Below, in pieces: positions 1 through 10,400 of a DNA stretch of 64,000 nucleotides. The position numbers and the translations under genes were made by a program. The notes under the pieces are model-generated. The model was given only the letters and a program-made list of their open reading frames with translations, ran no database searches and had not been told where the DNA came from. Origin of the DNA: Thomasclavelia cocleata (GTDB lineage: Bacteria; Bacillota_I; Bacilli_A; Erysipelotrichales; Coprobacillaceae); contig NZ_FOIN01000011.1 in the NCBI RefSeq assembly GCF_900102365.1, positions 1-64,000 of the forward strand, given 5' to 3'. The first letter of the stretch is position 1; each line of letters opens with the position of its first letter.

Positions 1-2
1 CA

Positions 3-722
3 GGTCCGTGTTCAGTTGAAAGCAAGGAACAGGTAATTGAAATTGCCAAAGCTGCTAAAGCTGCTGGTGCTAATATTTTAAGAGGCGGGGCTTTCAAGCC
101 AAGAACTTCACCATATGCATTCCAGGGGATGGGATCATCTGGACTGGATATTTTAGTAGCAGCAAAGGAGGCGACAGGACTGCCAATCTGTTCGGAATTG
201 ATGGATGTACAGTATCTGGATGAATTTAATGAAAAAGTGGATTTGATTCAGATAGGAGCAAGAAATATGCAAAACTTTGATCTGTTGAAAAAAGTAGGAG
301 CAGGAACAAAGAAACCGATTCTGTTGAAAAGAGGATTAAGTGCAACATTTGAAGAATGGATAATGTCAGCAGAATATATAATGGCAAATGGTAACCCAAA
401 TGTGATATTATGTGAAAGAGGGATAAGAACATTTGAGACATATACAAGAAATACATTAGACCTGCAGGCGATACCAGTGGTGAAAAAGCTGACACATTTG
501 CCAATAGTAATAGATCCAAGTCATGCAGGAGGAAAATGGTGGCTGGTAGAACCGATGGCAAAGGCATCAGTAGCAGGAGGAGCAGATGGACTGATGATAG
601 AAGTGCATAATAATCCAGAAAAAGCATTATGTGATGGACCACAGTCATTAAGACCAGAAAGATATGAAGAGTTATTGAAACAAATCAGTAAAATTGCTGA
701 AGTTGTTGGTAAAAAAGTATAG
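3..722 (+). CDS. aroF: 3-deoxy-7-phosphoheptulonate (DAHP) synthase, 5'-truncated by window edge
   Basis: First enzyme of the shikimate pathway: it condenses phosphoenolpyruvate and erythrose 4-phosphate. The reading frame is open from the first bases (GPCSVES at position 3), so the gene begins outside the window; the ATG at 129 is internal. 239 C-terminal residues are visible. Conserved stretches of the AroA(beta)/KDOPS-like family are [43 protein letters not shown] and [10 protein letters not shown] (metal and phosphate binding). It leads the operon aroF-aroB-aroA-aroC-pheA-aroK; aroB starts 23 bases after its stop. Odd: roughly 110-675 uses almost only A/G-ending codons (GGA, GCA, ACA, ATA, CTG), while the flanks and downstream genes use T-ending codons, which suggests allelic replacement inside the gene. 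Whether a regulatory N-terminal domain exists cannot be seen. Confidence 0.95.
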   Translation, partial: GPCSVESKEQVIEIAKAAKAAGANILRGGAFKPRTSPYAFQGMGSSGLDILVAAKEATGLPICSELMDVQYLDEFNEKVDLIQIGARNMQNFDLLKKVGAGTKKPILLKRGLSATFEEWIMSAEYIMANGNPNVILCERGIRTFETYTRNTLDLQAIPVVKKLTHLPIVIDPSHAGGKWWLVEPMAKASVAGGADGLMIEVHNNPEKALCDGPQSLRPERYEELLKQISKIAEVVGKKV

Positions 723-745
723 TTAATTTAGGAGGAAATATAACG

Positions 746-1804
746 ATGGAAATGACAGTTGCATTAGAGGATAATAGTTATCCTATTTATATCGAAAAAG
801 GGATTTTAGCTCAAAGTGATAAGTATATAAAGAAGGTTTATCAGGGAAATAAAATTATGATCATATCTGATGATCAAGTGTATAGCTATTATGGAGAGCT
901 TTTAACTAATGTCTTAAATAAAGAGTTTATCGTAGAACATGTAATTGTTCCTCATGGTGAACAATCTAAGCGGTTTGATATATTACCATCGTTATATAAA
1001 GCTTTATTAGATTTTAAATTAACTAGAACTGATTTAATTGTTGCTTTAGGTGGTGGTGTAATTGGTGATTTAGCTGGATTTGTTGCGGCAACTTATTTAA
1101 GGGGAGTAAAGCTGGTGCAAATACCAACATCTTTGTTAGCTCAGGTTGATTCATCAGTTGGAGGAAAAGTAGCTGTAGATTTGCCAGAAGGTAAAAATCT
1201 TGTAGGGGCTTTTTATCATCCTAAGATGGTTTTAATTGATCCTGAAACATTAAGAACATTACCTAAACGATTTGTTAATGATGGAATGGGAGAAGTGATT
1301 AAATACGGTTGTATCAAAGATAAAGGATTATTTGATAAAATAAATAGCTATCAAGGTTTTGATGAATTATATCAGGATATTGATGAGATTATTTATCGTT
1401 GTGTTGATATTAAACGTGATGTAGTAGAGCGTGATCAATTTGATTTTGGAGACCGTTTATTATTAAATTTTGGTCATACTTTAGGTCATGCGATTGAACA
1501 GTATTATCAATATCAAAAATATTCACATGGAGAAGCAGTGGCTATTGGTATGGTTCAGCTGACAAAAATAGCTGAAGAAAAGGGGTTATCACCAATGGCG
1601 ACTAGTGATATAATCAAAGATATTTGTACTAAATATGATCTGCCTACTTATAGTGATGTAAAGACAAGTGATTTAATAGGCGCTATTAGCCTTGATAAGA
1701 AAAATATCAATAGAAAGTTATCATTAGTATTGTTAAAAGAGATTGGAAGTAGTTATGTTTATCAAAGTGATCTTTCGTTAATTAAAATAAAGGATAGGGT
1801 TTAA
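746..1804 (+). CDS. aroB: 3-dehydroquinate synthase
   Basis: Converts DAHP to 3-dehydroquinate using NAD and a divalent metal. 352 residues, the usual length. Visible motifs: GGGVIGDLAGFVAATYLRG (about 100-120, NAD binding), PTSLLAQVDSSVGGK (about 125-140), GMGEVIKYG, and the metal-ligand segment NFGHTLGHAIE (about 240-250) with a second HGEAVAIGM. The start at 746 is preceded by GGAGG at 731-735; an in-frame ATG at 752 is a possible alternative. It lies directly between aroF and aroA (1 base before aroA), so it is clearly co-transcribed. Confidence 0.97.
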   Translation: MEMTVALEDNSYPIYIEKGILAQSDKYIKKVYQGNKIMIISDDQVYSYYGELLTNVLNKEFIVEHVIVPHGEQSKRFDILPSLYKALLDFKLTRTDLIVALGGGVIGDLAGFVAATYLRGVKLVQIPTSLLAQVDSSVGGKVAVDLPEGKNLVGAFYHPKMVLIDPETLRTLPKRFVNDGMGEVIKYGCIKDKGLFDKINSYQGFDELYQDIDEIIYRCVDIKRDVVERDQFDFGDRLLLNFGHTLGHAIEQYYQYQKYSHGEAVAIGMVQLTKIAEEKGLSPMATSDIIKDICTKYDLPTYSDVKTSDLIGAISLDKKNINRKLSLVLLKEIGSSYVYQSDLSLIKIKDRV

Positions 1805-1805
1805 A

Positions 1806-3086
1806 ATGACAGCAGTAAAAATAACACCAACTAAATTAAAAGGGATAGTTCAGGTACCGCCTTCAAAATCATTAGCTCATCGAGCTATTATTTGTGCTAG
1901 CTTGGCTAAAGGAGTAAGTCGAATTGATAATATTGAATATTCAAAGGATATTCAAGCGACTATTAAAGCAATGAAGTCTTTAGGTACTAAAATTGAAGAG
2001 TTTGAAAATTATTTAATTATTGATGGAACTACTACTTTTACAAAACAAAATAGTGAAATAGATTGTGAGGAGTCAGGTTCAACTCTTAGATTCATGATTC
2101 CAATTTCAATTGTTGAAGAAAATAAAGTTCATTTTGTTGGTCGAGGTAATTTAGGGAAAAGACCATTAGATACTTTTTATGAAATTTTTGAGCGTCAAAA
2201 TATCGGATATATGTATAAAAAAGATGTTTTAGACTTATATGTAATTGGGAAGTTAAAACCAGATCATTATATTATTCCTGGAAATATCTCATCTCAGTTT
2301 ATAACAGGATTATTATTTGCTTTACCATTATTGAAAGGAGATTCAATAATTGAGATAACTTCAACTTTGGAATCTAAAGGATATATTGATTTAACATTAC
2401 AAATGCTAAGTCAATATGGAATCAAGATTATAAATAATGATTATAAAAGTTTTGTTGTGATGGGAAATCAAGAGTACCAGGCTCACGATTATCGAGTAGA
2501 GGCTGATTTTTCACAAGCTGCTTTTTATTTAGTTGCAGGAGCAATTGGAAATGATGTTGTTTTAACTGATTTGAATCTTAATTCTTTACAAGGAGATAAA
2601 GCAACTTTAAGCATTTTAGAGGCAATGGGGGCTAAGATTAATGTTGTTAGTGATGGGATAAAAGTGACAGGAGAAAACTTATCTGCGACCCAAGTTGATG
2701 CAAGTCAGTGTCCTGATGTTATTCCTGTTGTTTCTGTAGCTTTAGCTTTAGCTCAAGGGAAAAGTGAAGTCATAAATGCAAAACGATTACGAATCAAAGA
2801 ATGTGATCGAATAATTGCAACAAGTTCACAGCTTAATGAATTAGGAGGATCAGTTGTAGAATTATCTGATAGTATGACAATTAGAGGAGTAAGTGAGTTT
2901 GTTGGTGGGAATTGTTCAAGTTTTGCTGATCATCGAATTGCAATGATGTTAGCAATTGCTACAACAAGATGTAATCAGTCTGTCATTATTGATAATATGG
3001 AGTGTGTCGAAAAATCTTATCCAAGCTTTTGGGAAGATTATCAATCATTAGGAGGAATTATTGATGTCATCAACATGGAAGAATAA
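1806..3086 (+). CDS. aroA: 3-phosphoshikimate 1-carboxyvinyltransferase (EPSP synthase)
   Basis: Transfers the enolpyruvyl group of PEP to shikimate 3-phosphate. 426 residues, normal for the family. Motifs: PPSKSLAHRAIICASLA near the N-terminus (substrate-binding Lys/Ser), ESGSTLRF (about 95), LRIKECDRI (about 335) and FADHRIAMMLA (about 385). It starts 1 base after the aroB stop, and its 3' end overlaps aroC by 23 bases, so the two are probably translationally coupled. ESGSTLRF replaces the common GNAGT-type sequence, as in other Firmicute enzymes. Confidence 0.97.
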   Translation: MTAVKITPTKLKGIVQVPPSKSLAHRAIICASLAKGVSRIDNIEYSKDIQATIKAMKSLGTKIEEFENYLIIDGTTTFTKQNSEIDCEESGSTLRFMIPISIVEENKVHFVGRGNLGKRPLDTFYEIFERQNIGYMYKKDVLDLYVIGKLKPDHYIIPGNISSQFITGLLFALPLLKGDSIIEITSTLESKGYIDLTLQMLSQYGIKIINNDYKSFVVMGNQEYQAHDYRVEADFSQAAFYLVAGAIGNDVVLTDLNLNSLQGDKATLSILEAMGAKINVVSDGIKVTGENLSATQVDASQCPDVIPVVSVALALAQGKSEVINAKRLRIKECDRIIATSSQLNELGGSVVELSDSMTIRGVSEFVGGNCSSFADHRIAMMLAIATTRCNQSVIIDNMECVEKSYPSFWEDYQSLGGIIDVINMEE

Positions 3087-4131
3087 TATTGAAATTACTA
3101 TTTTTGGGGAATCACATGGTAAGGCTATTGGTGTGGTTTTAGGTAATCTTCCTAGTGGGATCAAAATTGATATGGATGAAGTGGCTAAAGAGATGAAACG
3201 CCGAGCTCCAGGACAAAATAAGATGTCAACTGCTAGAAAAGAGGCAGATAATGTTGAAATAATGAGTGGTCTTCAAGATAACATTACAACTGGGGCACCA
3301 TTATGTGGAATGATTTATAATAGTGATCAGCACTCAAAAGATTACTCTCTTTTGAAAGAGAAAATGCGTCCAGGACATAGTGATTATCCTGCTTTTGTTA
3401 AATATAAAGGATTTAATGATGTACGTGGTGGAGGTCATTTTTCTGGGCGAATAACAGCACCAATTGTTTTTGCTGGAGCGATTGCAAAACAAATTTTAGC
3501 TAAAAAAGGTATTTATATTGGTGGCCATATTTTAAGTATTAAAGATAAATATGATGAGTATTTTGATATGCGTCTTTCTAAAGATACTTTAAATTATTTA
3601 GCTGGTCAAAAATATCCAGTTTTAAATCGGGATATTTATGAACCATTTATAGAAATTATTGATAATGCTAGGATGAATCAAGATTCGGTTGGAGGCAAGA
3701 TAGAATGTGCAGTAATTGGTTTAGAACCAGGACTGGGAGAACCTTTCTTTGATTCAATTGAAAGTCATTTATCAAGTTTGTTATTTTCAATTCCAGCCGT
3801 AAAATCTGTTTCTTTTGGAAATGATAAGATTAGTGAAATGTATGGCAGTGAAGCTAATGATTGTTATTATTATGATGGTGATAAGATAAAAACTAAGACA
3901 AATAATAATGGTGGTATTACTGGAGGAATTAGTAATGGAATGCCGATTGTTTTTAATGTTGGAATTAAGCCAACGCCATCTATTTCTAAGTGTCAGGAGA
4001 CAATAGATATAAAAAATCATTTAAATACAACATTAGAAATTCATGGACGTCATGATCCATGTATTGTTTTTAGAGCAGTAGTTGTAGTAGAGGCCATAGC
4101 AGCTCTAACAATTCTTGATTTAGTGAGGTAA
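3064..4131 (+). CDS. aroC: chorismate synthase
   Basis: FMNH2-dependent formation of chorismate from EPSP. 355 residues. Signature segments: FGESHGKAIG at the N-terminus, MRPGHSDYPAF, DVRGGGHFSGRITAP (about 115-130), NNNGGITGGISNGMPI and GRHDPCI. I chose ATG 3064 because GGAGGA at 3051-3056 is 7 bases upstream; TTG 3061 is only 4 bases from it. The gene begins inside the aroA reading frame, and pheA follows 2 bases after its stop. Confidence 0.96.
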   Translation: MSSTWKNNIEITIFGESHGKAIGVVLGNLPSGIKIDMDEVAKEMKRRAPGQNKMSTARKEADNVEIMSGLQDNITTGAPLCGMIYNSDQHSKDYSLLKEKMRPGHSDYPAFVKYKGFNDVRGGGHFSGRITAPIVFAGAIAKQILAKKGIYIGGHILSIKDKYDEYFDMRLSKDTLNYLAGQKYPVLNRDIYEPFIEIIDNARMNQDSVGGKIECAVIGLEPGLGEPFFDSIESHLSSLLFSIPAVKSVSFGNDKISEMYGSEANDCYYYDGDKIKTKTNNNGGITGGISNGMPIVFNVGIKPTPSISKCQETIDIKNHLNTTLEIHGRHDPCIVFRAVVVVEAIAALTILDLVR

Positions 4132-4133
4132 AT

Positions 4134-5252
4134 ATGAAAGACTTAGAACAGTGTCGTAAAGAAATTGATGAAATTGATCAGCAGTTAATTAGACTCTTTG
4201 AACAAAGAATGAAAGTTAGTAAAGATGTAGTAACTTATAAATTAGCTCATGATATGGAGATATTTCAGCCACAGCGAGAAAAGGCAGTGATTAAAAAAAA
4301 TGCTGATCGTGTCGTTGATAAAGAATTAGTTGAATATGCTTGTGATTTTATTCAAGATGTGATGGATATAGGGAAAAGTTATCAAGCTACTTTTATCCCA
4401 TCAAAAGATAGTTATAAATTAGCTAAATCAAAAATTGAAGATATTAAAGTTGGTTATGCAGGAGTACCTGGGGCTTTTGCTCATCAAGCTTTACATGAAT
4501 ATTTTGGAGATGTTAAAAATGTTAATTATGAACATTTTCAAGATGTTTATGAGGCATTAAAAAATGATGAAATTGATTATGGAATCGTTCCTTTAGAAAA
4601 TTCTTCAACTGGTGCAATAAATGATAACTATGATTTAGTAAGGGATTATGATTTTTATATTGTTGGTGAACATAGTGTAAATATCACACAACATCTTTTA
4701 GGAATTAAAGGAACTAGTCTAGAAGAAATTAAATATGTGTATAGTCATCCCCAAGGAATTCAACAGTCATCTAAGTTTCTTAAACAATTTCCAGATATTA
4801 GACCTCAAAGTTTCTCTAATACAGCAGCAGCAGCTAAATTTGTAAGTGAAAATAAAAATAAACAGTTTGCTGCGATTGCATCAAAAATAGCAGCTGATTT
4901 ATATGATTTGGAAGTAATAAAAGAAAATATTCATAATCAGGAAACTAATAATACTCGTTTCATTATCTTTGGAAAACAGCTGGAGGATCATGAAAAAACT
5001 GATCGAGTTAGTATAGTTTTTACATTGCAGCATAAAGCAGGAGCACTTTATTCAATTTTAAAAGTAATTAAAGATCATCAGATAAATCTATCACGAATTG
5101 AATCACGTCCTTTAAAGGATAAACATTGGCAGTATTATTTCTATATCGATTTTGAAGGAAGTTTACATGATGATAATGTTAAATTAGCATTGGAACAATT
5201 AAAAACAAATTGTTTAACTTTAAGAGTGTTAGGAAACTATCGTCATGCATAA
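4134..5252 (+). CDS. pheA: bifunctional chorismate mutase / prephenate dehydratase (P-protein)
   Basis: Makes phenylpyruvate from chorismate. Three parts are seen in 372 residues: an AroQ-type helical chorismate mutase (about 1-85; CRKEIDEIDQQLIRLFEQRM), a prephenate dehydratase domain (about 105-285; VGYAGVPGAFAHQAL, VPLENSSTGAI, and NNTRF with the catalytic Thr-Arg-Phe), and a C-terminal ACT domain (about 295-370; GALYSILKVIKDHQINL followed by IESRP, the phenylalanine-binding motif). Phe feedback inhibition is therefore expected, from family knowledge. Its place in the operon commits part of the chorismate to phenylalanine; no tyrA is present in the window. Confidence 0.95.
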   Translation: MKDLEQCRKEIDEIDQQLIRLFEQRMKVSKDVVTYKLAHDMEIFQPQREKAVIKKNADRVVDKELVEYACDFIQDVMDIGKSYQATFIPSKDSYKLAKSKIEDIKVGYAGVPGAFAHQALHEYFGDVKNVNYEHFQDVYEALKNDEIDYGIVPLENSSTGAINDNYDLVRDYDFYIVGEHSVNITQHLLGIKGTSLEEIKYVYSHPQGIQQSSKFLKQFPDIRPQSFSNTAAAAKFVSENKNKQFAAIASKIAADLYDLEVIKENIHNQETNNTRFIIFGKQLEDHEKTDRVSIVFTLQHKAGALYSILKVIKDHQINLSRIESRPLKDKHWQYYFYIDFEGSLHDDNVKLALEQLKTNCLTLRVLGNYRHA

Positions 5253-5261
5253 GGAGTTTAA

Positions 5262-5753
5262 ATGAAAAATATTGTTTTGATTGGGATTATGGGTTGTGGG
5301 AAAACAACAATTGCAAAGTTATTAGCAGATAAATTACAGCGTCCTGTTATTGATACTGATGAGTATATTGTAGAAAAGTATCAACAAACTATTCAAGAAA
5401 TGTTTGAGGTTAGTGAGGAATATTTTAGAAATAAGGAAACAGAAGCTTGTAAAGATATTGCGAGATTAGATGGTCATATTGTTTCAACAGGTGGAGGAGT
5501 TGTTTTAAATAGCTTAAATATTGATTATTTAAAGCAAAATGGAATTATTATTTATATTGATCGTCCGATTGATAATATCTTAATAGATGTTGAAACATCT
5601 ACTAGACCATTATTAAAAGAAGGACCGCAAAAGCTATTTGATTTAAAAAAACAGCGACATCAGTCATATTTAGATGCATGTGATGTTCATCTTATGAATA
5701 ATGATACAATCGAAAATATTATTGATAAAATAATCGAGCTAATTAATAAATGA
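5262..5753 (+). CDS. aroK: shikimate kinase
   Basis: Phosphorylates shikimate at the 3-OH with ATP. 163 residues with the P-loop GIMGCGKTTIAKLLA (about 7-21), the shikimate-binding DTDEYIVEKY (about 31), ETEACKDIA, STGGGVVLN (about 75-83), and a lid Arg in TRPLLKEG. Last gene of the aro operon: 9 bases after pheA, with a ribosome site AAGGAG, and an intrinsic terminator begins at its stop codon. aroD and aroE are not in the window, so the pathway is completed elsewhere or upstream. Confidence 0.95.
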   Translation: MKNIVLIGIMGCGKTTIAKLLADKLQRPVIDTDEYIVEKYQQTIQEMFEVSEEYFRNKETEACKDIARLDGHIVSTGGGVVLNSLNIDYLKQNGIIIYIDRPIDNILIDVETSTRPLLKEGPQKLFDLKKQRHQSYLDACDVHLMNNDTIENIIDKIIELINK

Positions 5754-5784
5754 GTTACAGTTTTAAACTAGTAACTTATTTTTT
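5753..5784 (+). terminator. intrinsic terminator of the aro operon
   Basis: AGTTAC (5753-5758) pairs with GTAACT (5771-5776) and the stem continues inward as AGTTT/AAACT. TATTTTTT follows at once. The stem uses the last base of the aroK stop codon. Confidence 0.8.
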
Positions 5785-5832
5785 ATACCAGCATAAATTC
5801 AAAGATTAGTAAAAACCGCAATATATTTATGT

Positions 5833-5838
5833 TATAAT
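5833..5838 (+). promoter_or_regulatory. -10 box (TATAAT) of the GNAT gene and sbcDC
   Basis: TATAAT lies 18 bases before the GTG start at 5856. The -35 region (about 5810-5815) is poor. The predicted transcript start near 5845 falls at the ribosome site, so the leader would be very short. Confidence 0.5.
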
Positions 5839-5855
5839 ATTGCAAGGTGATTAAA

Positions 5856-6266
5856 GTGAAATTGATTAAACAAGAATATGTAAATACTAGTCTACCTAAG
5901 GGGTGGAAACCATATTATATTTTTTTAATAGTTGTAGATGATATAGAGGTAGGAAAAATTGTATTACGTGAAGGAACACGCAAGGAACGTTATTATGATG
6001 GTCATATTGGTTATAATATCGAGTTAAAATATCGGGGACATCATTATGCTTATCAGGCAACAAAATTACTAATAAAAGAGGCAGTATTGCTAGGTTTTGA
6101 TGAATTGATTATTACATGTTCGCCAGATAATTTAGCTTCTAAAAAAACAATTTTAAAATTAAAAGCTGAGTATCTTGAAACAGTATTGATTCCAATAGCA
6201 TTGAGAAAAGATTTTGCAACAGATGAATTGGAAAAAGAAGTTTATTTGATTAAATTACGGAGGTAA
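5856..6266 (+). CDS. GNAT-family N-acetyltransferase
   Basis: 136 residues. The core shows the acetyl-CoA fold: a beta strand DGHIGYNIELKYRGHHYAYQATKLLIKEA (about 50-78; the RGHHYA segment matches the R/Q-x-x-G-x-G/A pyrophosphate loop in degenerate form), then ELIITCSPDNLASKKTILKL, the usual N-x-x-S-x-x motif of the family. The substrate cannot be predicted. GTG 5856 is preferred to GTG 5847 because AAGGTGA at 5844-5850 is a ribosome site with 5-base spacing to 5856. It is 3 bases upstream of sbcD and probably shares its message. Confidence 0.85.
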   Translation: MKLIKQEYVNTSLPKGWKPYYIFLIVVDDIEVGKIVLREGTRKERYYDGHIGYNIELKYRGHHYAYQATKLLIKEAVLLGFDELIITCSPDNLASKKTILKLKAEYLETVLIPIALRKDFATDELEKEVYLIKLRR

Positions 6267-6269
6267 ATA

Positions 6270-7400
6270 ATGAGATTTGTTCATATTAGTGATATTCATT
6301 TAGGAAAATTACTTTTTCAACAAAATTTATTAGAGATTCAGGCTGATTTATTAGCACAAATAACAAAATATTTAGTTGAAAATAAAATAAATGTTTTAAT
6401 TATGGCAGGCGATATATATGATCGTAGTGTTCCTAGTAATGAAGCAATAGATGTGTTAAATGATTTCTTATCTTTGTTGATTTTAAAACATAAAATAAAG
6501 GTTTTAATGATTGCTGGCAATCATGATAGTCCAACACGATTAAGTTTTGCAAGCGGTTTATTAAAACAGGAGGGACTGTACATTGAAGCTTATCCTCAAA
6601 AAGAGATGAAACCGATTGTAATTGATGGAGTTAATTTTTATTTACTGCCTTTTTTTAAACCTTCTTATTTGCGGTATTTATATAATGATGAGAGTATTGT
6701 TAGTTACCAGGATGCTTTTAAAAGCTATTTGAGTAGACAAAAGATTAATTATGATGAAACTAATGTTTTAATAACACATCAATTTATCGGTGGCAATCAA
6801 GATATTATTTGTAGTGAAAGTGAGTCTGTTTTAAGTGTTGGGGGAAGCGAAATGATTGATGTTTCACTAGTAAAACAATTTGATTATGTTGCTCTTGGTC
6901 ATATTCATGCTCCGCAAAAAGTTTTATATGATACGATTCGTTATAGTGGGAGTTTAATGCATTATTCTTTTGATGAAATAAAACATGAAAAAAGTATTGT
7001 AGATGTTACAATAGCTGATAAAGATATATCATTTGAATTGATTAAATTAAGACCACGACAAAACTTAATTAAGTTATCAGGATCATTTGATGAGATAATG
7101 GAACATTATGAGAGTAATAATAGTGATTTTGTAGCAATTGAACTGTTAGATACAATGATAGTTCCAAATGCAATAGATTATTTACGAACCAAATATGAAA
7201 ATGTATTACAAATAACATATCCTAATTTAACCAATTTACAATTAAAAAATAATACTAAAGCAGATATAGGTTTTGAAAAATTATCTTCAGTAGAATTATT
7301 TGAACAGTTTTATCAAAAGATAAAAGGGGTAGCAATTAATAATCAAGCTAAAAAAATAATTGCCGAAATAATGAAAGGAGCAAATGATCATGGTGCCTAA
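6270..7400 (+). CDS. sbcD: exonuclease subunit SbcD (Mre11-like)
   Basis: Nuclease subunit of the SbcCD complex, which cuts hairpins and blocked DNA ends. 376 residues. Phosphoesterase motifs in order: DIHLGK (metal site, residues 8-13), AGDIYDRSVPSNEA (about 47-60), GNHDSPTRL (about 85), THQFIGG (about 165) and LGHIHAPQ (about 210). It overlaps the start of sbcC, the usual arrangement of the partners. Confidence 0.96.
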   Translation: MRFVHISDIHLGKLLFQQNLLEIQADLLAQITKYLVENKINVLIMAGDIYDRSVPSNEAIDVLNDFLSLLILKHKIKVLMIAGNHDSPTRLSFASGLLKQEGLYIEAYPQKEMKPIVIDGVNFYLLPFFKPSYLRYLYNDESIVSYQDAFKSYLSRQKINYDETNVLITHQFIGGNQDIICSESESVLSVGGSEMIDVSLVKQFDYVALGHIHAPQKVLYDTIRYSGSLMHYSFDEIKHEKSIVDVTIADKDISFELIKLRPRQNLIKLSGSFDEIMEHYESNNSDFVAIELLDTMIVPNAIDYLRTKYENVLQITYPNLTNLQLKNNTKADIGFEKLSSVELFEQFYQKIKGVAINNQAKKIIAEIMKGANDHGA

Positions 7401-10400
7401 TACACTTATTATTTCAGCATTTGGACCATATCGTAATACTATTAAAATAGATTTTGAGCAATTCAAACAAGATGGTTTATTTTTAATTACTGGACCAACT
7501 GGTTCTGGTAAAACGATGATTTTTGATGCAATAACTTTTGCTTTATATGGAGTTTCTAGTGGTAGCGAAAGAAGTAGCGAACACTTTCGTTGTGATAGTG
7601 CTGATATTAGTGTTGCTACATATGTTGAATTGGATTTTTTGTTACATAATGATCATTATATAATAAGGCGTTCTCCTAAATATTTTATTGAAGGTAGAAA
7701 AACTCCTAAAATGCCAACAGCTATATTAACTTTACCAAATAAAAAAATAGTAGATGGCCTAAAAGAAGTTAATGCGAAGATAAAAGAAATTCTAGGTATT
7801 GATGAAAAACAATTTAAGCAAATTGCAATGATTGCTCAAGGAGAATTTACCAAACTTATTTATGCAGGTAGTGAAGAACGTGAAAAGGTTTTAAGAAACT
7901 TATTTAAGACAAATGATCTAGTTTATTTAGAGGAACAATTAAAAGAAAAGGTTAAAGAGTATCGAAATAAATATGATTTGTTATTTAGTCAGAGGAATTT
8001 ATTAGAAGCTAGTTTAGAGTTAAATGATCAGGAACTTGATTATCAAACATATTTAAATGAACTTAAAATTAAATTATCTAGTGATGAATTAGTTTATCAA
8101 AATATGGATAATGAGTATAATCAAGTTAGTCAGCAATTGAATATTACGAATTTAAATAATCAAAGAATCAAACAATTAGAGAGTCTTCAAGCTAAATTAG
8201 AAAACTACTTAAATAATCAAGAATATTATCATAGTCTAAAAGAAACTATTATTCTATTAAAAAAGGCTTTAGAGATTCAAAAAGATTACCAGGAAGTAAA
8301 AAAGATTCAAAGTAAAATAGATGAATTATTAATATTAAATGGACATAACAAAGAAAAATTATCTTGTACAGAACAAGAATTAAATTATGTTAAAGCTGAT
8401 TATCTAAAAATAGATGAGTACCAAAATAAAAGAAATAATTTATTATTACAATTACAGAAGAATAAAGAATTAAAAGAAACTTTTAAAGATTTTCAAAAAG
8501 ATTTAGCAAACCAAACAAATTTAATTAAACAAATAAAAAGAATTAAAAGTAAATTAGTTGGTTTAGAAGATAAACAACACAAATATCAAAAATTAATCGA
8601 AAGTGATAGTAGTAGTATTTCAAAATTAGATAAATTAAAAAGTGATTATGAGTTAATTAACCAGGAGTATCAAAAGGTGCATCATCATAAATTAGAATTA
8701 CATAAATTGAGTGATGATTATGATAAATTACTATTAGCAGAAGATCAGGGTTATGATTTAAAGGATGAGTATCAGAAATTAGAAGATATATATTTAAAAG
8801 AAAAACATCATTATGATTCAATTGAACATCGCTATCGTTTAAGTCAAGCAGGAATATTAGCACGTGATCTTAAAGATAATCAGCCTTGTCCTGTATGTGG
8901 TTCTTATCAGCATCCCCGTTTAGCAAATTTAGATAAAGATATTATTTATCAGGAAGATTTAAAAAAAGCTAAACAAGACTTTGATAAATGTTGTGAGCAG
9001 CGTAATGAACTTTATCGAGCTTTAATTTTGAAACAACAGGAAATCTCAATTTTAAAAACACAATTAGAAAATGATTCTAAACGTTTAAATATTAATGAAG
9101 AATTAGATAAAGAGGTTTTTATTAAAGTATTAGGGACAGTTAATATTGAAGAAAATATTTTACTTAAACAGGCTAAAGAATTAGATAATGAGATAATTTA
9201 TTTAAATAAATTAAAGACAACTTTAGATAATCATTGTAAAGATTTAGAATTAGTTGAAAAAGAAATTGCAGACTATAACTATACACTTAACAATTATAAT
9301 GATCAATTGAATCAATTTATGGGTAAAATCAAGCCATTAGAATATTTAAAACAATTAACAGAGTTACAAATTGATCAAAAGATTTATGATAATGAAAAAG
9401 AATTAAAGGATTTAGAATTGTTGATAGTTAAGATTGAAAATGATTATCGTGATTTGAAAGAAAAAACAATTCAAATTGAAACAAATGTTGAATTAATATC
9501 TAAGCAGTTAGTAGAAGAACAAAATAACTATCAAGATAAATTAAAAGTTTATCTTAATAAACTTGGACAATCATTTAGTGATGAAAAAACTTTTATAAAT
9601 TTATTACCACAAATCAATATGGTTAATAAAAAAGAAAAAGAATATAATGATTATTTGATTGTTACAGCAACTTTACAAAACCAGATTAGTGAATTAAAAG
9701 AAGAATTGGCAGATATAAAGTATGTTGATATATCAATTTTAAAAGAATCTACTAAAAAGTTAAAAATAGAATTAGAGGAATTACAAGATTCATTGAATAA
9801 GCAAAAAGCTAAGTTAATAACAGTCACAAATACAATTAATAATATTAGAGAAATTGATAAACAATTAAATGATAGTTATGATATATATCAACAGTATCTG
9901 GATTTAAGTGAAATAACAACTGGTAAAAATGAGTATCGTATTTCATTTGAACGGTATGTATTGGCTGCTTATTTTGAAAATATCTTAGCTTATTCAAATA
10001 TTTTATTAAAAAGAATGTCATTAGGTAGATATCAATTATATCGTCGTGATAATCGTTCTAAAGGTTCTTCAAAACAGGGATTAGAATTAGATGTACTGGA
10101 TTTAGAGAGTGGAATGCTCAGAGATGTAAAGACTTTATCTGGTGGTGAATCGTTTAAAGCAGCATTATCATTAGCTTTGGGGTTATCTAAAATGATTCAA
10201 AGTTTTGCTGGGGGAATAGAACTTAATACATTGTTTATTGATGAGGGATTTGGCTCTTTAGATAGTCAATCACTTGATCAAGCAATTGACTGTTTGATGG
10301 ATATCCAGCAGGATGGTAAATTAATTGGTATTATTTCACATGTTAGTGAATTGAAAGAGCGAATTGATCATAGGATTGTTCTTTCTAGAGTAAATAAAGA

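Noticed and set aside
226-648. 140-codon frame on the minus strand opposite aroF
   Set aside because: No ribosome site. It is open only because the sense strand uses A/G-ending codons; the sense gene is certain.
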